Shown here: in pieces, positions 51,838 through 61,026 of the stretch | Layout: each line of letters starts with the position of its first letter | How positions within the stretch are numbered: position 1 is the stretch's first letter | DNA from: Massilia psychrophila | GTDB lineage: Bacteria > Pseudomonadota > Gammaproteobacteria > Burkholderiales > Burkholderiaceae_D | Assembly: GCF_002760665.1 (NCBI RefSeq) | Contig: NZ_PDOB01000009.1 | Span: 62,001 to 126,000, forward strand | DNA length: 64,000 nt | Direction: 5' to 3' | Position numbers and translations under genes: made by a program | The notes under the pieces: model-generated | What the model saw: the letters and a program-made list of their open reading frames with translations, nothing else | What the model was told of the DNA's origin: nothing | Databases searched by the model: none

Positions 51838-53517
51838 TTACATATTCGGATAATTCGGCCCGCCGCCACCCTCCGGCGTCACCCACACGATATTTTGCGT
51901 CGGGTCCTTGATGTCACACGTCTTGCAGTGAACGCAGTTCTGGGCGTTGATCTGCAGCCGCAGCTTATCCGCGCCTTCCGTCGGTACGTACTCGTAGACG
52001 CCGGCCGGGCAGTAGCGCGCCTCCGGCCCGGCATACCTGGCAAGGTTGATGTCTACCGGCACGCTCGTGTTTTTCAAGGTCAGGTGGATCGGCTGGTCTT
52101 CGGCGTGGTTGGTGTTCGAGATGAACACCGACGACAGGCGGTCGAAAGTGAGCTTGCCGTCGGCCTTGGGATAGGCGATCGGCGTGTAGTTGGCGGCCGG
52201 TTTCAGGCACTCGTGGTCGGCATGCGTGTGGTGCAAAGTCCATGGCGCCTTGCCGCGCAATAAAATCTGGTCGATGCCGGTCATGACGGAGCCGAGGTAC
52301 AGCCCTTTCGACAGCCACGGCTTGACGTTGCGCGCCACGTGCAGTTCTTCCTTCAGCCACGATTGCTCGAACGCTTGCGGGTAGCTGGCCAGTTCGTCGT
52401 GCTGGCGCGATTCGCCCAGTGCGGCGAACGCGGCGTCGGCCGCCATCATGCCGGTCTTGATCGCGGCATGGCTGCCCTTGATGCGGCTCATGTTGAGAAA
52501 GCCGGCGTCGCAGCCGATCAGCGCGCCGCCCGGGAACACGACCTTCGGCAAGCACTGCAGGCCGCCCGAGGTGATTGCGCGGGCGCCATATGAAATGCGC
52601 TTGGCGCCTTCGAAAAAAGGGCGGATGGCCGGGTGGGTTTTATAGCGCTGGAATTCCTCGAACGGCGACAAATAGGGGTTTTCGTAATTGAGGCCGACGA
52701 CGTAGCCGACCGCCACCTGGTTGTTCTCCAGGTGGTACATGAACGAGCCGCCATAGGTGCCGGCGTCGAGCGGCCAGCCGGTGGTATGGATCACCAGGCC
52801 GCTCTGGTGCTTCGATGGGTCGACCTCCCACAATTCCTTGATGCCGATACCGTAAGACTGGGGATCCTTGCCGGCATTGAGGTCGTATTTGACCATCAGC
52901 TGCTTGCCGAGGTGACCGCGCGAACCTTCGGCGAACAGCGTGTATTTGGCATGCAGCTCCATGCCGAGCTGGAAGTCGGCGCCCGGTTCGCCGTCGCGCT
53001 TGACGCCCATGTTGCCGGTGGCGACACCCTTGACCGAGCCGTCGGCGTTGTACAAAATTTCAGCGGCGGGAAATCCGGGAAAAATTTCGACGCCCATCGC
53101 TTCGGCCTGCTGGCCCAGCCAGCGCACCACGTTGCCGAGCGAGACGACGTAGTTGCCGTGGTTCTCGAAACATGCCGGCACCATGAAATTGGGCGTGCGG
53201 TAGGCTTTTGTGGCGGTCAGGAACAAAATCCGGTCTTCGGTCACTGCGGCGTTGAGCGGCGCGCCCAGTTCCTTCCAGTTCGGGATCAGTTCAGTCAACG
53301 CGCGCGGGTCCATCACGGCGCCCGACAGGATATGCGCGCCCAGTTCGCCGCCTTTCTCGAGTACGCAGACCGACACTTCCTTGCCCTGTTCGGTGGCAAG
53401 CTGCTTGAGGCGGATCGCGGCCGACAAGCCGGCAGGCCCACCGCCGACGACGACAACGTCGTATTCCATGGCCTCGCGTGGACCGTATTGTTCGAAACTG
53501 GTGGTTGGCTCTGTCAT
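51838..53517 (-). CDS. Electron transfer flavoprotein-ubiquinone oxidoreductase
   Basis: A 559-residue membrane-associated flavo-iron-sulfur enzyme that passes electrons from ETF (fatty and amino acid oxidation) to ubiquinone. The ATG at 53517 (MTEPTTSFEQYGPREAMEYD) precedes the FAD motif VVVVGGGPAGLSAAIRL. The 4Fe-4S cluster cysteines are in RYCPAGVYEY and QNCVHCKTCDIKDPTQNI at the C-terminus. GGELGAHILSGAVMDPRAL is another family signature. The longer frame to 53610 is not needed. It is divergent from the SDR gene. Confidence 0.95.
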   Translation of the reverse strand: MTEPTTSFEQYGPREAMEYDVVVVGGGPAGLSAAIRLKQLATEQGKEVSVCVLEKGGELGAHILSGAVMDPRALTELIPNWKELGAPLNAAVTEDRILFLTATKAYRTPNFMVPACFENHGNYVVSLGNVVRWLGQQAEAMGVEIFPGFPAAEILYNADGSVKGVATGNMGVKRDGEPGADFQLGMELHAKYTLFAEGSRGHLGKQLMVKYDLNAGKDPQSYGIGIKELWEVDPSKHQSGLVIHTTGWPLDAGTYGGSFMYHLENNQVAVGYVVGLNYENPYLSPFEEFQRYKTHPAIRPFFEGAKRISYGARAITSGGLQCLPKVVFPGGALIGCDAGFLNMSRIKGSHAAIKTGMMAADAAFAALGESRQHDELASYPQAFEQSWLKEELHVARNVKPWLSKGLYLGSVMTGIDQILLRGKAPWTLHHTHADHECLKPAANYTPIAYPKADGKLTFDRLSSVFISNTNHAEDQPIHLTLKNTSVPVDINLARYAGPEARYCPAGVYEYVPTEGADKLRLQINAQNCVHCKTCDIKDPTQNIVWVTPEGGGGPNYPNM

Positions 53518-53678
53518 GGTCTTGTCATCGGTGGAAAATTTAAGCACGAGTGTGCGGCTTTTTGGCGGCGATTGCAACTTCGGCGCCATTTTACGGGGGT
53601 TTATCAGCAAGAGCGGTCTGGTGCTGGCAATTTGTGTAATGATTATGCCTTCTTAAGCACACTGTACAGGAGCCAAAC

Positions 53679-54455
53679 GTGGGCATTGAAGTCAACTTTG
53701 AAGGAAAAATCGCCCTGATCACGGGCGCCTCGAGCGGCCTTGGGGCGCGCTTTGCCAAGGCGCTGGCCGGCGCCGGCGCCCAGGTGGTGCTGGCGTCGCG
53801 CCGCACCGACCTGCTCAAGGAGCTGCGCGCCGAGATCGAAGCCGACGGCGGTGCCGCTCACGTCGTCACGCTCGACGTCACCGACATGGCCAGCATCAAG
53901 TCGGCGATCGCCCACGCCGAAACCGAGGCCGGTCCGATCGACATCCTGGTCAACAATTCGGGCGTCTCGACCACCCAGCGCCTGGTCGACGTCAGCGAGG
54001 AAGATTATTCGTACATCATGGACACCAACCTGCGCGGCGCCTTTTTCGTCGCCCAGCAGACGGCCAAGCGAATGATCGCGCGCGCCAAGGGCGACCCGAA
54101 AAAACAGCACCGCATCATCAACATCGCGTCCGTCGCGGGCCTGCGCGTGATGCCGCAGATCGGCGTGTACTGCATGAGCAAGGCCGGCGTGGTGCAGATG
54201 ACGAAGGCGATGGCGGTGGAGTGGGGCAAGTACGGCATCAACACCAACGCCATCTGCCCGGGTTACATCTCGACCGAGATCAACGAGGAATATTTCAGCA
54301 CCGAGCAGGGCAAGAAGCTGATCGACATGCTGCCGCGCAAGCGCGCCGGCAAGCCGGAAGACCTCGACGGCCTGCTGCTGCTGCTGGCGGCCGAGGAGAC
54401 CCACTTCATCAACGGCGCCATCATCACCGCCGATGACGGCATGATGGCGCAATGA
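53679..54455 (+). CDS. Short-chain dehydrogenase/reductase
   Basis: A 258-residue SDR. Start GTG at 53679, with AGGAG six bases upstream. Cofactor motif TGASSGLGARFAKAL, NNSG in ILVNNSGVS, and the catalytic Ser (NIASVAG), Tyr and Lys (VYCMSKAG). RRTDLL after the second strand suggests NADP(H). The substrate is unknown; coupling (ATGA overlap) to a thioesterase suggests an acyl-CoA or fatty-acid context. Confidence 0.92.
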   Translation: MGIEVNFEGKIALITGASSGLGARFAKALAGAGAQVVLASRRTDLLKELRAEIEADGGAAHVVTLDVTDMASIKSAIAHAETEAGPIDILVNNSGVSTTQRLVDVSEEDYSYIMDTNLRGAFFVAQQTAKRMIARAKGDPKKQHRIINIASVAGLRVMPQIGVYCMSKAGVVQMTKAMAVEWGKYGINTNAICPGYISTEINEEYFSTEQGKKLIDMLPRKRAGKPEDLDGLLLLLAAEETHFINGAIITADDGMMAQ

Positions 54456-54898
54456 CCGTCGAGCCAGTTCAGGTCCCGGGCCGGGGCCAGGTTCAGGTCC
54501 ATCTGATGCGTATGCCGATCCGGTGGGGCGATATGGACGCGATGGGGCACGTCAACAACACCGTCTATTTCCGCTATATCGAGCAGGCCCGCATTTCCTG
54601 GTTCGACGAGGTCAACGCCGCGCCGGACCCGGCCGGCGAGGGGCCCGTCATCGTCAATGCGCACTGTTCGTTCCTGAAGCAGCTGAAGTACCCGGGCGAC
54701 ATCGAAGTGAGCACGCTGGTCGGCCCGCCCGGCCGTTCGAGCTTCGAGATGACCCACGAAATTCGCCTGGTTGGCGCCGACGGACTGGCCGGCCCGGTGG
54801 TTGCCGAGGGCGGCGCCAAGGTCGTGTGGGTGAATTTTCCGGCCGAGAAGTCGGTGCCGCTGCCGGATCGGATCCGCACCCTGCTGCCGGCAGCTTGA
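54452..54898 (+). CDS. Acyl-CoA thioesterase (4HBT hotdog family)
   Basis: A 148-residue hotdog-fold thioesterase. The motif RWGDMDAMGHVNNTVYFRYI contains the catalytic Asp and the HVNN signature of the 4-hydroxybenzoyl-CoA/YbgC-like group. Later strands (YPGDIEVSTLVG; FEMTHEIRL) fit the fold. It overlaps the SDR stop in ATGA and is probably translated together with it. It hydrolyses an acyl-CoA of unknown chain. Confidence 0.92.
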   Translation: MTVEPVQVPGRGQVQVHLMRMPIRWGDMDAMGHVNNTVYFRYIEQARISWFDEVNAAPDPAGEGPVIVNAHCSFLKQLKYPGDIEVSTLVGPPGRSSFEMTHEIRLVGADGLAGPVVAEGGAKVVWVNFPAEKSVPLPDRIRTLLPAA

Positions 54899-54905
54899 AC
54901 TGCCG

Positions 54906-55475
54906 CTAGCGCGACACCCCGAGCAGTTTGTGCACCAGTTCCGACGACGTCGACGCTGAAAATTTGCGCATCAGTTTGGCCCGGTGCATTTCCACCGTGC
55001 GCGGACTGAGATCGGTTTCGCGCGCGATCACCTTGCTGGTTTTTCCCTCCACCAGCAGGGCGGCGATCTCGCGTTCGCGCGGGGTCAGTTCGGCCGTTAC
55101 CGGCCGCTTCTCGCTGACGTCTTCGAACGTCCACACGCCGGCGCCGAGCGCATGCTGCGGGTCGAGTGCGCGTCCGCTGACGTGGCACCAGAACAGTTCG
55201 CCGTTGGCGCGGCGCATGATGCGCTCGTCCGAATAGCATCCTTTCGCGTTCATGATCGGGATGATCCGGTCGCCGGTGCGCAAAAATTCGTCGAGCGTCG
55301 GGTAAAGCACCTGGAATGACTGGCCTTCGAGCGCCGCGCAGTCGTAGCCGAACATCGATGCCAGCGCCTCGTTGCAGGACTGGATCACGCGGTCGACCGA
55401 GATGCACATGCCGACCGGCGCGAACTGGAATATTGTTTCGTAGTCAATAGCGTAAGGTGCTTTGGGCTGATGCAA
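54906..55475 (-). CDS. PAS-LuxR type transcriptional regulator
   Basis: A 189-residue regulator with one PAS domain (about 10-125; FQFAPVGMCISVDRVIQSCN start, YDCAALEGQSFQVLYP) and a C-terminal GerE/LuxR helix-turn-helix (LTPREREIAALLVEGKTSKV; SPRTVEMHRAKLMRKF). It has no receiver domain. Such PAS-LuxR proteins often control carbon or acyl-CoA use; here it is divergent from the ketoacid CoA-transferase genes (127 bp between), which are candidate targets. Confidence 0.88.
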   Translation of the reverse strand: MHQPKAPYAIDYETIFQFAPVGMCISVDRVIQSCNEALASMFGYDCAALEGQSFQVLYPTLDEFLRTGDRIIPIMNAKGCYSDERIMRRANGELFWCHVSGRALDPQHALGAGVWTFEDVSEKRPVTAELTPREREIAALLVEGKTSKVIARETDLSPRTVEMHRAKLMRKFSASTSSELVHKLLGVSR

Positions 55476-55602
55476 ATCGAAGATCCCGGTTGTTGGAATG
55501 GCAGGTATTTCTACGGTATTGTGCTTTTGGCTGGTGTATTTTATGCTGAGAACCGACTCTGGGGTAAGAAAGAGCGTTTAGCCAACTATAAAAGGGACGG
55601 GT

Positions 55603-56301
55603 ATGAATAAAGTTTATCCTGATGCAACATCGGCACTGGCCGGTATCGTAAAAGACGGCCAGACCATCGCCGTCGGCGGGTTCGGCCTGTGCGGCATCCC
55701 GGAGGCGCTGATCGTGGCGCTGCGCGATTCCGGCGTGACGGGCCTGACCGCCATCTCCAACAACGCCGGCGTCGACGATGCCGGCCTTGGCCTGCTGCTG
55801 GCCACGCGCCAGATCAAGAAGATGATTTCGTCGTACGTCGGCGAAAACAAGGAGTTCGCGCGCCAGTACCTGGCCGGCGAACTGGACATCGAATTCACTC
55901 CGCAAGGGACCCTGGCCGAAAAGCTGCGCGCCGGCGGCGCCGGCATCCCGGCGTTCTTCACCAAGACCGGTGTCGGCACCATCGTCGCCGACGGCAAGGA
56001 CGTACGCCAGTTCGATGGCGAAGACTACATCCTCGAGCGCAGCCTGAACCCCGACGTGTCGCTGGTAAAGGCGTACATGGCCGACCGCGCCGGCAACCTG
56101 GTGTTTCGCAAAACCGCCCGCAATTTCAATCCGAACGTCGCGATGGCCGGCAAAATCACCATCGTCGAAGTCGAGAAACTGGTCGAAATCGGCGAGATCG
56201 AACCTGATAGTGTTCACCTGGCGGGCATTTTCGTGCACCGCATCGTCGTCAACGCGAACCCGGAAAAGCGCATCGAGCAGCGCACCGTGCGTTCCACATA
56301 A
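55603..56301 (+). CDS. scoA: 3-oxoacid CoA-transferase subunit A
   Basis: A 232-residue alpha subunit of succinyl-CoA:3-ketoacid (or acetoacetyl) CoA-transferase. The GGFGLCGIPEALI signature of subunit A, the SNNAGVDDAGLGLLL block and TPQGTLAEKLRAGGAGIPAF are clear. It activates acetoacetate for use as a carbon source or in ketone-body-like metabolism. Followed 20 bp later by subunit B. Confidence 0.94.
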   Translation: MNKVYPDATSALAGIVKDGQTIAVGGFGLCGIPEALIVALRDSGVTGLTAISNNAGVDDAGLGLLLATRQIKKMISSYVGENKEFARQYLAGELDIEFTPQGTLAEKLRAGGAGIPAFFTKTGVGTIVADGKDVRQFDGEDYILERSLNPDVSLVKAYMADRAGNLVFRKTARNFNPNVAMAGKITIVEVEKLVEIGEIEPDSVHLAGIFVHRIVVNANPEKRIEQRTVRST

Positions 56302-56321
56302 ATTAAAATTCGGAGACTGAC

Positions 56322-56972
56322 ATGGCATGGACACGTGATGAAATGGCTGCGCGCGCAGCGAAGGAATTGCAAGACGGTTTTTACGTCAACCTCGGTATCG
56401 GCTTGCCGACCCTGGTTGCAAACTACGTACCGAACGACATCGAGGTGTACCTGCAGTCGGAAAACGGCTTGCTCGGCATCGGCCCGTTCCCGCTTGACAG
56501 TGAAGTCGATGCGGACGTCATCAACGCCGGCAAGCAGACAGTGACTGAACTGCCCGGTTCGGCGTATTTCAGCTCGGCCGATTCGTTCGGCATGATCCGC
56601 GGCGGCAAGATCAACCTGGCGATCCTCGGCGCCATGCAGGTGTCGCAGTACGGCGACCTGGCCAACTGGATGATTCCCGGCAAAATGGTCAAGGGCATGG
56701 GCGGCGCGATGGACCTGGTGGCCGGCGTCAAGCGCGTCATCGTCGTGATGGAACATGTCGCCACCGCCAAGGACGGCAGCACGTCGCCCAAGATCCTCAA
56801 GCAGTGCAACCTACCGCTGACGGGCGTGCGCGTGGTCGACATGATCATCACCGACCTGGGCGTCATCGATGTGAGCGACACCGGCTTGAAGCTGATCGAG
56901 CTGGCGCCTGGCGTCACGCGCGAACAGTTGGTTGCGGCCACCGAAGCCGAGATCGACGTTTCGGCGGTCTGA
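56322..56972 (+). CDS. scoB: 3-oxoacid CoA-transferase subunit B
   Basis: A 216-residue beta subunit. The catalytic Glu lies in the [10 protein letters not shown] signature; [18 protein letters not shown] and [19 protein letters not shown] are further markers. A GGAG ribosome site precedes the ATG. A hairpin terminator follows at 56984-57007. Confidence 0.95.
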   Translation: MAWTRDEMAARAAKELQDGFYVNLGIGLPTLVANYVPNDIEVYLQSENGLLGIGPFPLDSEVDADVINAGKQTVTELPGSAYFSSADSFGMIRGGKINLAILGAMQVSQYGDLANWMIPGKMVKGMGGAMDLVAGVKRVIVVMEHVATAKDGSTSPKILKQCNLPLTGVRVVDMIITDLGVIDVSDTGLKLIELAPGVTREQLVAATEAEIDVSAV

Positions 56973-56983
56973 ACGGTAAAAAA

Positions 56984-57007
56984 TGGCCGGGGCGCGATGC
57001 CCGGCCA
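56984..57007. terminator. Bidirectional terminator between scoB and the M56 gene
   Basis: TGGCCGGG (56984-56991) pairs perfectly with CCCGGCCA (57000-57007) around an 8-base loop. Read on the minus strand it runs into TTTTTT, on the plus strand into GTGTTTT, so it can end both convergent units. Confidence 0.88.
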
Positions 57008-57023
57008 GTGTTTTCAGCAGTGT

Positions 57024-58298
57024 TCAATCACCCTTGTTTTTCTTCAGCGTCCAGACATACTGCATCTGCATCCATGCAGGTACTGGCGTGTCCGCTTGCG
57101 TGGCCGGCTTGAACCGGCACTTCGTAATCCCTTGAAGCGCCGCCTCGTCAAGCAAGGGGAAGCCGCTCGACTTCAGCAATTTGGATTGTTCCGCCTTGCC
57201 ATCGGCGCTGATCTTGAAGGCGAGCGTGACCGTTCCCTGGTTGCCGTCACGCAGGGATTGTTTCGGCCATACCGGCTTGGCACAGCTATTAAAATTGGCG
57301 ACGGCCGGGATGACCGGCGCCGCTGGCGCTTGCTCGAGCGGCGTCTGGGCGCAGCCGGCGATGCAGGCCGCGGCCAGGCCCAGCACGGGGATCGCCGCTT
57401 TCCAGTTCAGCGCCTGCGCATCGGGGCGCAGCAAACGTTGGATACGCGACATCAAGTCTCCGCCGTTGGCCGCCTGGGCCAGGTGGTGGGTGGAAAACTG
57501 GAAACGCTCCAGTTCGGAAAGTGCCAGCGCAAGACGGCGCGGCTCGCCCAGGTGGCTTGCTGCCACATCGTCGGCAATCTGTTCGCGCTCGGCGCGGATG
57601 CGGCTTGAAATCCACCACACGGCAGGGTGGTAGAACAGCAGCGTCTCCACCACGTTCTGGCCGAGGTTGACCAGGTAGTCGACGCGCTTGACGTGGCCGA
57701 GTTCGTGCGCCAGCAGCGCTTCGAGCAGCTCGGGCGGCATGCCGGAAATGAGCGAGGCGGGCACCAGCACCACCGGGCGCCACCAGCCAGCCGTGACCGG
57801 GCTGGCCAGGTTGTCGACGATGCGAAGGCGCACCGCGCGGCTGATGCCGATCTGCAGCGCCATCGTTGAAAGCTTCGCTTGCCAGTGAGGATTGCCCGCA
57901 TGGCCCCTGGCGACGCGGCCGATCCACAGCAGGCCCAGGCCCAGGCGCGCCGTCAGCGCCGCGCTGCAGGCGGCCCACGCCATGACGATCAATCCCAGCC
58001 TGTCCTGGCACCAGGCCAGCGCGCTGTTGTCGGTGACGAATGCCGCCGGCGCCATGCGCGCCATCACCGTCACGCCGGCGCCGGTATCGACGCCGTTTGA
58101 AAGGCGTGCCGCCAGTTCGAGCGCCGGCCATGCCAGGCACAGCAGCAGGGCGCCGCAGGCGAGGGCGTAGCGTTGCCGCGGCCTGGCGTTGCGCATGGCG
58201 ACCAGCGCGACGGCGGTGGCGCAGCCGATCAGCGCGCCTTGCCAGAGGAAATGCAGCAGGGTCCAGCCGATGCTGCCAACGAGTGAGGCTGCGCTCAT
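57024..58298 (-). CDS. BlaR1-like M56 metallopeptidase fused to a TonB C-terminal domain
   Basis: A 424-residue inner-membrane protein. Four helices and the cytoplasmic zinc site HELGH (LEALLAHELGHVKRVDYL) with a downstream E-x-x-AD (REQIADD) define an M56/BlaR1 domain. Residues from about 340 on form a TonB C-terminal-like domain (QGTVTLAFKISADGKAEQSK; GITKCRFKPAT). It lacks the penicillin-binding sensor of BlaR1. Its start overlaps the blaI-like stop in ATGA. It probably cleaves the adjacent repressor in response to an envelope signal. Confidence 0.88.
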   Translation of the reverse strand: MSAASLVGSIGWTLLHFLWQGALIGCATAVALVAMRNARPRQRYALACGALLLCLAWPALELAARLSNGVDTGAGVTVMARMAPAAFVTDNSALAWCQDRLGLIVMAWAACSAALTARLGLGLLWIGRVARGHAGNPHWQAKLSTMALQIGISRAVRLRIVDNLASPVTAGWWRPVVLVPASLISGMPPELLEALLAHELGHVKRVDYLVNLGQNVVETLLFYHPAVWWISSRIRAEREQIADDVAASHLGEPRRLALALSELERFQFSTHHLAQAANGGDLMSRIQRLLRPDAQALNWKAAIPVLGLAAACIAGCAQTPLEQAPAAPVIPAVANFNSCAKPVWPKQSLRDGNQGTVTLAFKISADGKAEQSKLLKSSGFPLLDEAALQGITKCRFKPATQADTPVPAWMQMQYVWTLKKNKGD

Positions 58299-58678
58299 TT
58301 TTTCTCATCTTTCAACATGTCTTCGATTTCTTTGCGCTCTTTTTTCGAGATGCCGCTGCGCAGCGCAGCCAGCACCAGCGCCTTTGCCGAACCGGAAAAC
58401 GCCTTCTGGATCAGGTCCTTGAGCAGGTTCGTCTGCAGCGAGTCCTGGGCCTGGGCCGGCGCGTACACGTGCGAGCGTTCGCTCTCGTCGCGGTTCAGCA
58501 AGCCCTTGGTGTGCATGATCTGCATCAGGCGCAGCACCGTGGCATAGGTGACGTCGGGCCGTGCTTTCAGGATTTTCTGGTGCACTTGCTTGGCGGTGGC
58601 GGCGCCGAGCGGCCACAGCGTCTGCAGAAGGTCGAGTTCGGCCGCGGTCGGCTTGGGAATGGTGGGTAGCGTGCTCAT
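58295..58678 (-). CDS. BlaI/MecI/CopY-family repressor
   Basis: A 127-residue winged-helix repressor. The ATG at 58678 (MSTLPTIPKPTAAELDLL) has AGGAG five bases upstream. LTAAELDLLQTLW-like start, VTYATVLRLMQIMHTKGLL and the C-terminal dimerisation helices match BlaI/MecI. These repressors are cut by the paired M56 protease. An IS5-type end lies only 46 bp upstream of the start, so the native promoter or operator may have been replaced. Confidence 0.9.
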   Translation of the reverse strand: MSTLPTIPKPTAAELDLLQTLWPLGAATAKQVHQKILKARPDVTYATVLRLMQIMHTKGLLNRDESERSHVYAPAQAQDSLQTNLLKDLIQKAFSGSAKALVLAALRSGISKKERKEIEDMLKDEKK

Positions 58679-58724
58679 GCCGGCTCCTGGCGCGTTGATC
58701 TTCAAGTGAGGTTAATGCACCTAG

Positions 58725-59290
58725 CCCGGAGATTGCATAAAAAAGGGCAAGGATGCCGTAAGCGATTGACAGAATGGGAATTATCTAGAAACCTATTCGT
58801 TCAACACAAACACACCTTGCCCGAGATGAATTTTAAACCAGAACAGCTCCGCTTTGCTTCCATTCCCGGTTTTTTAGCGCGGGCCGACGTCGAAGGCGGG
58901 GCGTTGTCGTCCGCTGTCGGGCCACTCCTGCTCAACGAACAGCGTCGCCATCCACTTCCGAAGATGAAGTACAAGGTGACGCACTGGGCCGATCATGACG
59001 CCGGACTTGGCCGTTGTGGCAACCTGACCCTGTGGGTGACGGAGGCGGCTATCGCCGGCTGGAACGCGGCGCCCCGACTTACCGCTGGCGGACAGCCCTG
59101 CTATTCGGATCTGGCGATTGAGACGGCGTTGATGTTGCGCCTGGCATTTCATCTGCCGCTGCACCAGACCGAGGGCCTGATTAACTCCATCGCGGGGCTG
59201 ATGAAAGCCAAGCGTATCTGGTGGACCTCCATCCCTGTAGGCCTGGCGGGCTTGGTGTGTTTTTCGGACGGCTTCCTGATGTTTGTATAA
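58725..59290 (+). mobile_element. Truncated IS5-family element, left end
   Basis: The left end starts CCCGGAGATTGCATAAAAAA after CTAG, the CTAR target typical of IS5-group elements. The first ~55 bp (to about 58775) match the left end of the second copy at 60744 almost perfectly. The element carries a truncated transposase and has no right end; where it stops is uncertain (somewhere after 59208). Confidence 0.75.
58964..59290 (+). pseudogene. IS5-family transposase, N-terminal fragment
   Basis: From the ATG at 58964 the frame reads MKYKVTHWADHDAGLGRCGN and then TLWVTEAAIAGWNA, RLTAGGQPCYSDLAIETALM and LPLHQTEGLINSIAGLM, the N-terminal region of IS5-type transposases. Homology ends at about GLMK (59208), before the first catalytic Asp region (usually VPDHSTLSRR); the last ~27 residues are unrelated. 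Confidence 0.85.
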
Positions 59291-59602
59291 GGCAAAGGGG
59301 AGCCTTGGCAGGAGGGCCGCCTTACATCTCCCTGGCAACGCACCGTTTGAGTCCCGGCTCATCCCGGTGAGCGCGCACGGGGAGCTCGCGCCGGCCAGTA
59401 TGGCGCAACGGCCAATCAAGACATATCGACAGCATGGTTGACCCCGTCGGCGACATACAATCGAAGTAACAAGAATGCGGAAATTCGGCCTAGCCAACAT
59501 TGCGACCATCTCGGCGCGACGATTGAATCGGTATGCACCTTTGCCAGGGCGAAGGGCTTCTTGGGGTCAACTTAAACGCATGATGGGTACCCAACACGCC
59601 GT
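59291..59602. other. Gap without a recognisable gene
   Basis: 312 bp between the IS5 fragment and the glycosylase gene. Several short frames on both strands look like debris of mobile elements, but none can be named. Confidence 0.5.
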
Positions 59603-60214
59603 TTAAGGATTTTGCGTACTGCCAGTGATCGACTCGATCCGTTCCCGCAGCGCCGGCAAAATCTCATGTTCGAACCACGGATTACGCTGGAACCATGGAG
59701 TGTTGCGCGCCGAGGGGTGTGGTAACGGCAGATATTCAGGCGCGAACTCGCGCCAAGCCTTGACCGTTGCGGTCAACGAACTCTTGCGCCGATTGCCTAG
59801 AAAATGACGCTGTGCGTGCAACCCGACTAAGAGCGTCATTTCTATTTGCGGCAGCTTTGCCATCAAAAGATCGAGCCACAGACTCGCGCACTCGCGGCGT
59901 GGTGGCAGGTCGCCACCGTTGCCTCGTCCCGGATAGCAATATCCCATCGGGATAATCGCAATTTCCGATGCGTCATAGAACCCGGCTGCGTCAATGCCCA
60001 TCCAGGCGCGCAGACGTTCTCCGCTGGGATCATCCCATGGTATTCCCGACGCATGCGCGCGCGTCCCCGGCGCCTGGCCGACGATAAGGATGCGCGCGCC
60101 ATCGCCGGCCTGCAACACCGGGCGTGGGCCGAGCGGCAAATGCGCCTCGCAGGCACGACATTGACGCACTGCCGTTAATAATCCTGCAAGGGTGGGGTAT
60201 TGTGGTGTAGGCAT
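59603..60214 (-). CDS. Uracil-DNA glycosylase superfamily protein
   Basis: A 203-residue protein of the UDG superfamily. Motif A-like VGQAPGTRAHASGIPWDDPS (GQAPG loop) and the C-terminal LPHPSARN (the HPS motif that inserts into DNA) are both present; LRAWMGI and GYCYPGRG are typical of the bacterial subgroup near family 4/5 and UdgX-like proteins. It lacks a clear 4-Cys iron-sulfur set (only Cys19 and Cys22, RQCRACEAHL, near the start). Activity on uracil is plausible but unproven for this subgroup. Confidence 0.82.
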   Translation of the reverse strand: MPTPQYPTLAGLLTAVRQCRACEAHLPLGPRPVLQAGDGARILIVGQAPGTRAHASGIPWDDPSGERLRAWMGIDAAGFYDASEIAIIPMGYCYPGRGNGGDLPPRRECASLWLDLLMAKLPQIEMTLLVGLHAQRHFLGNRRKSSLTATVKAWREFAPEYLPLPHPSARNTPWFQRNPWFEHEILPALRERIESITGSTQNP

Positions 60215-60226
60215 ATTGGCTACGGG

Positions 60227-60613
60227 TCAGCCAGTGGTCTTCATCTTCCTGCCCAGGAGGAAGGCTCTGAGGGCGACCGCGTCATTATGCACTTCGTCAT
60301 GGGCAGAATAAACAAGTGTGATCCGACCGGTGCGCGCCAAAGCGCGCAGTTCCCTGAGCGCGCCTTCATGCTGACGCACTTCCTTGGCATACAGAGCGCA
60401 AAACTCTGGCCAACGCGCGGGATCGTGCGCGAACCACTTCCTCAACGCGGTGCTGGGCGCAAGTTCTTTCGTCCAATGATCCAGTGCTGCGTCAACTTTC
60501 GTCACGCCGCGCGGCCATAATCGGTCGATTAATACGCGCGTGCCATCGTCATGGGCTGGCGGTTCGTATGCCCGTTTTAGTCTGACATTGTCCACCTTGA
60601 TCCTGCTGCTCAT
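60227..60613 (-). CDS. DUF488 family protein
   Basis: A 128-residue cytoplasmic protein. ATG at 60613 (MSSRIKVDNVRLKRAYEPPA) is chosen over one at 60649. The DUF488 signatures VLIDRLWPRGVTK, WTKELAPSTALRKWF and LVYSAHDEVHNDAVAL are clear. Function unknown; members often lie near DNA-repair or stress genes. It is 12 bp upstream of the glycosylase gene on the same strand, so the two are probably co-transcribed. Confidence 0.9.
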   Translation of the reverse strand: MSSRIKVDNVRLKRAYEPPAHDDGTRVLIDRLWPRGVTKVDAALDHWTKELAPSTALRKWFAHDPARWPEFCALYAKEVRQHEGALRELRALARTGRITLVYSAHDEVHNDAVALRAFLLGRKMKTTG

Positions 60614-60743
60614 TTGTATCGATCGGTGGTGGTGTGAACAACTGATCATAATCGCTTATTTTTTCAATGCCATAGTGTAGCGGTGTGTTGGCGTCTTGAT
60701 GCTCGTGCATTGCTACTCAGTAGATTGCCGGGTACCGATCTAA

Positions 60744-61026
60744 CCCGGATATTGCATAAAAAAGGGCAAGGATGCCGTAAGTGATTGCTCAATGGGATAG
60801 ACCGCCAGATCGGCCTGACCAAGCGGCAGTTGGGGCCGCGCGCGCCAAACACCTCCTGAGCACGCCACGTCCGGCCAGTCGAGAACGCGCCACCCACCAA
60901 TTTCAATTACTGCTTAACGGTCGTTCAGCCATTCGCTTCAGCGGGTGGGGCTGCTTCGCCCGACGTTGGCGGCAGATGCCAGCGAGCCTGCAATGTGAGA
61001 TCAGGGAAGATTTATGCAACATCCGG
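60744..61026. mobile_element. Internally deleted IS5-type element (MITE-like), 283 bp
   Basis: The left end CCCGGATATTGCATAAA and the right end TTTATGCAACATCCGG are inverted repeats (one gap, one mismatch), and CTAA stands directly outside on both sides (60740-60743 and 61027-61030), a 4-bp target duplication of the CTAR type. The left ~50 bp match the IS fragment at 58725. Inside, only a short tail of a transposase-like frame (LTKRQLGPRAPNTS) remains. It cannot move without help from a related transposase. Confidence 0.75.
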
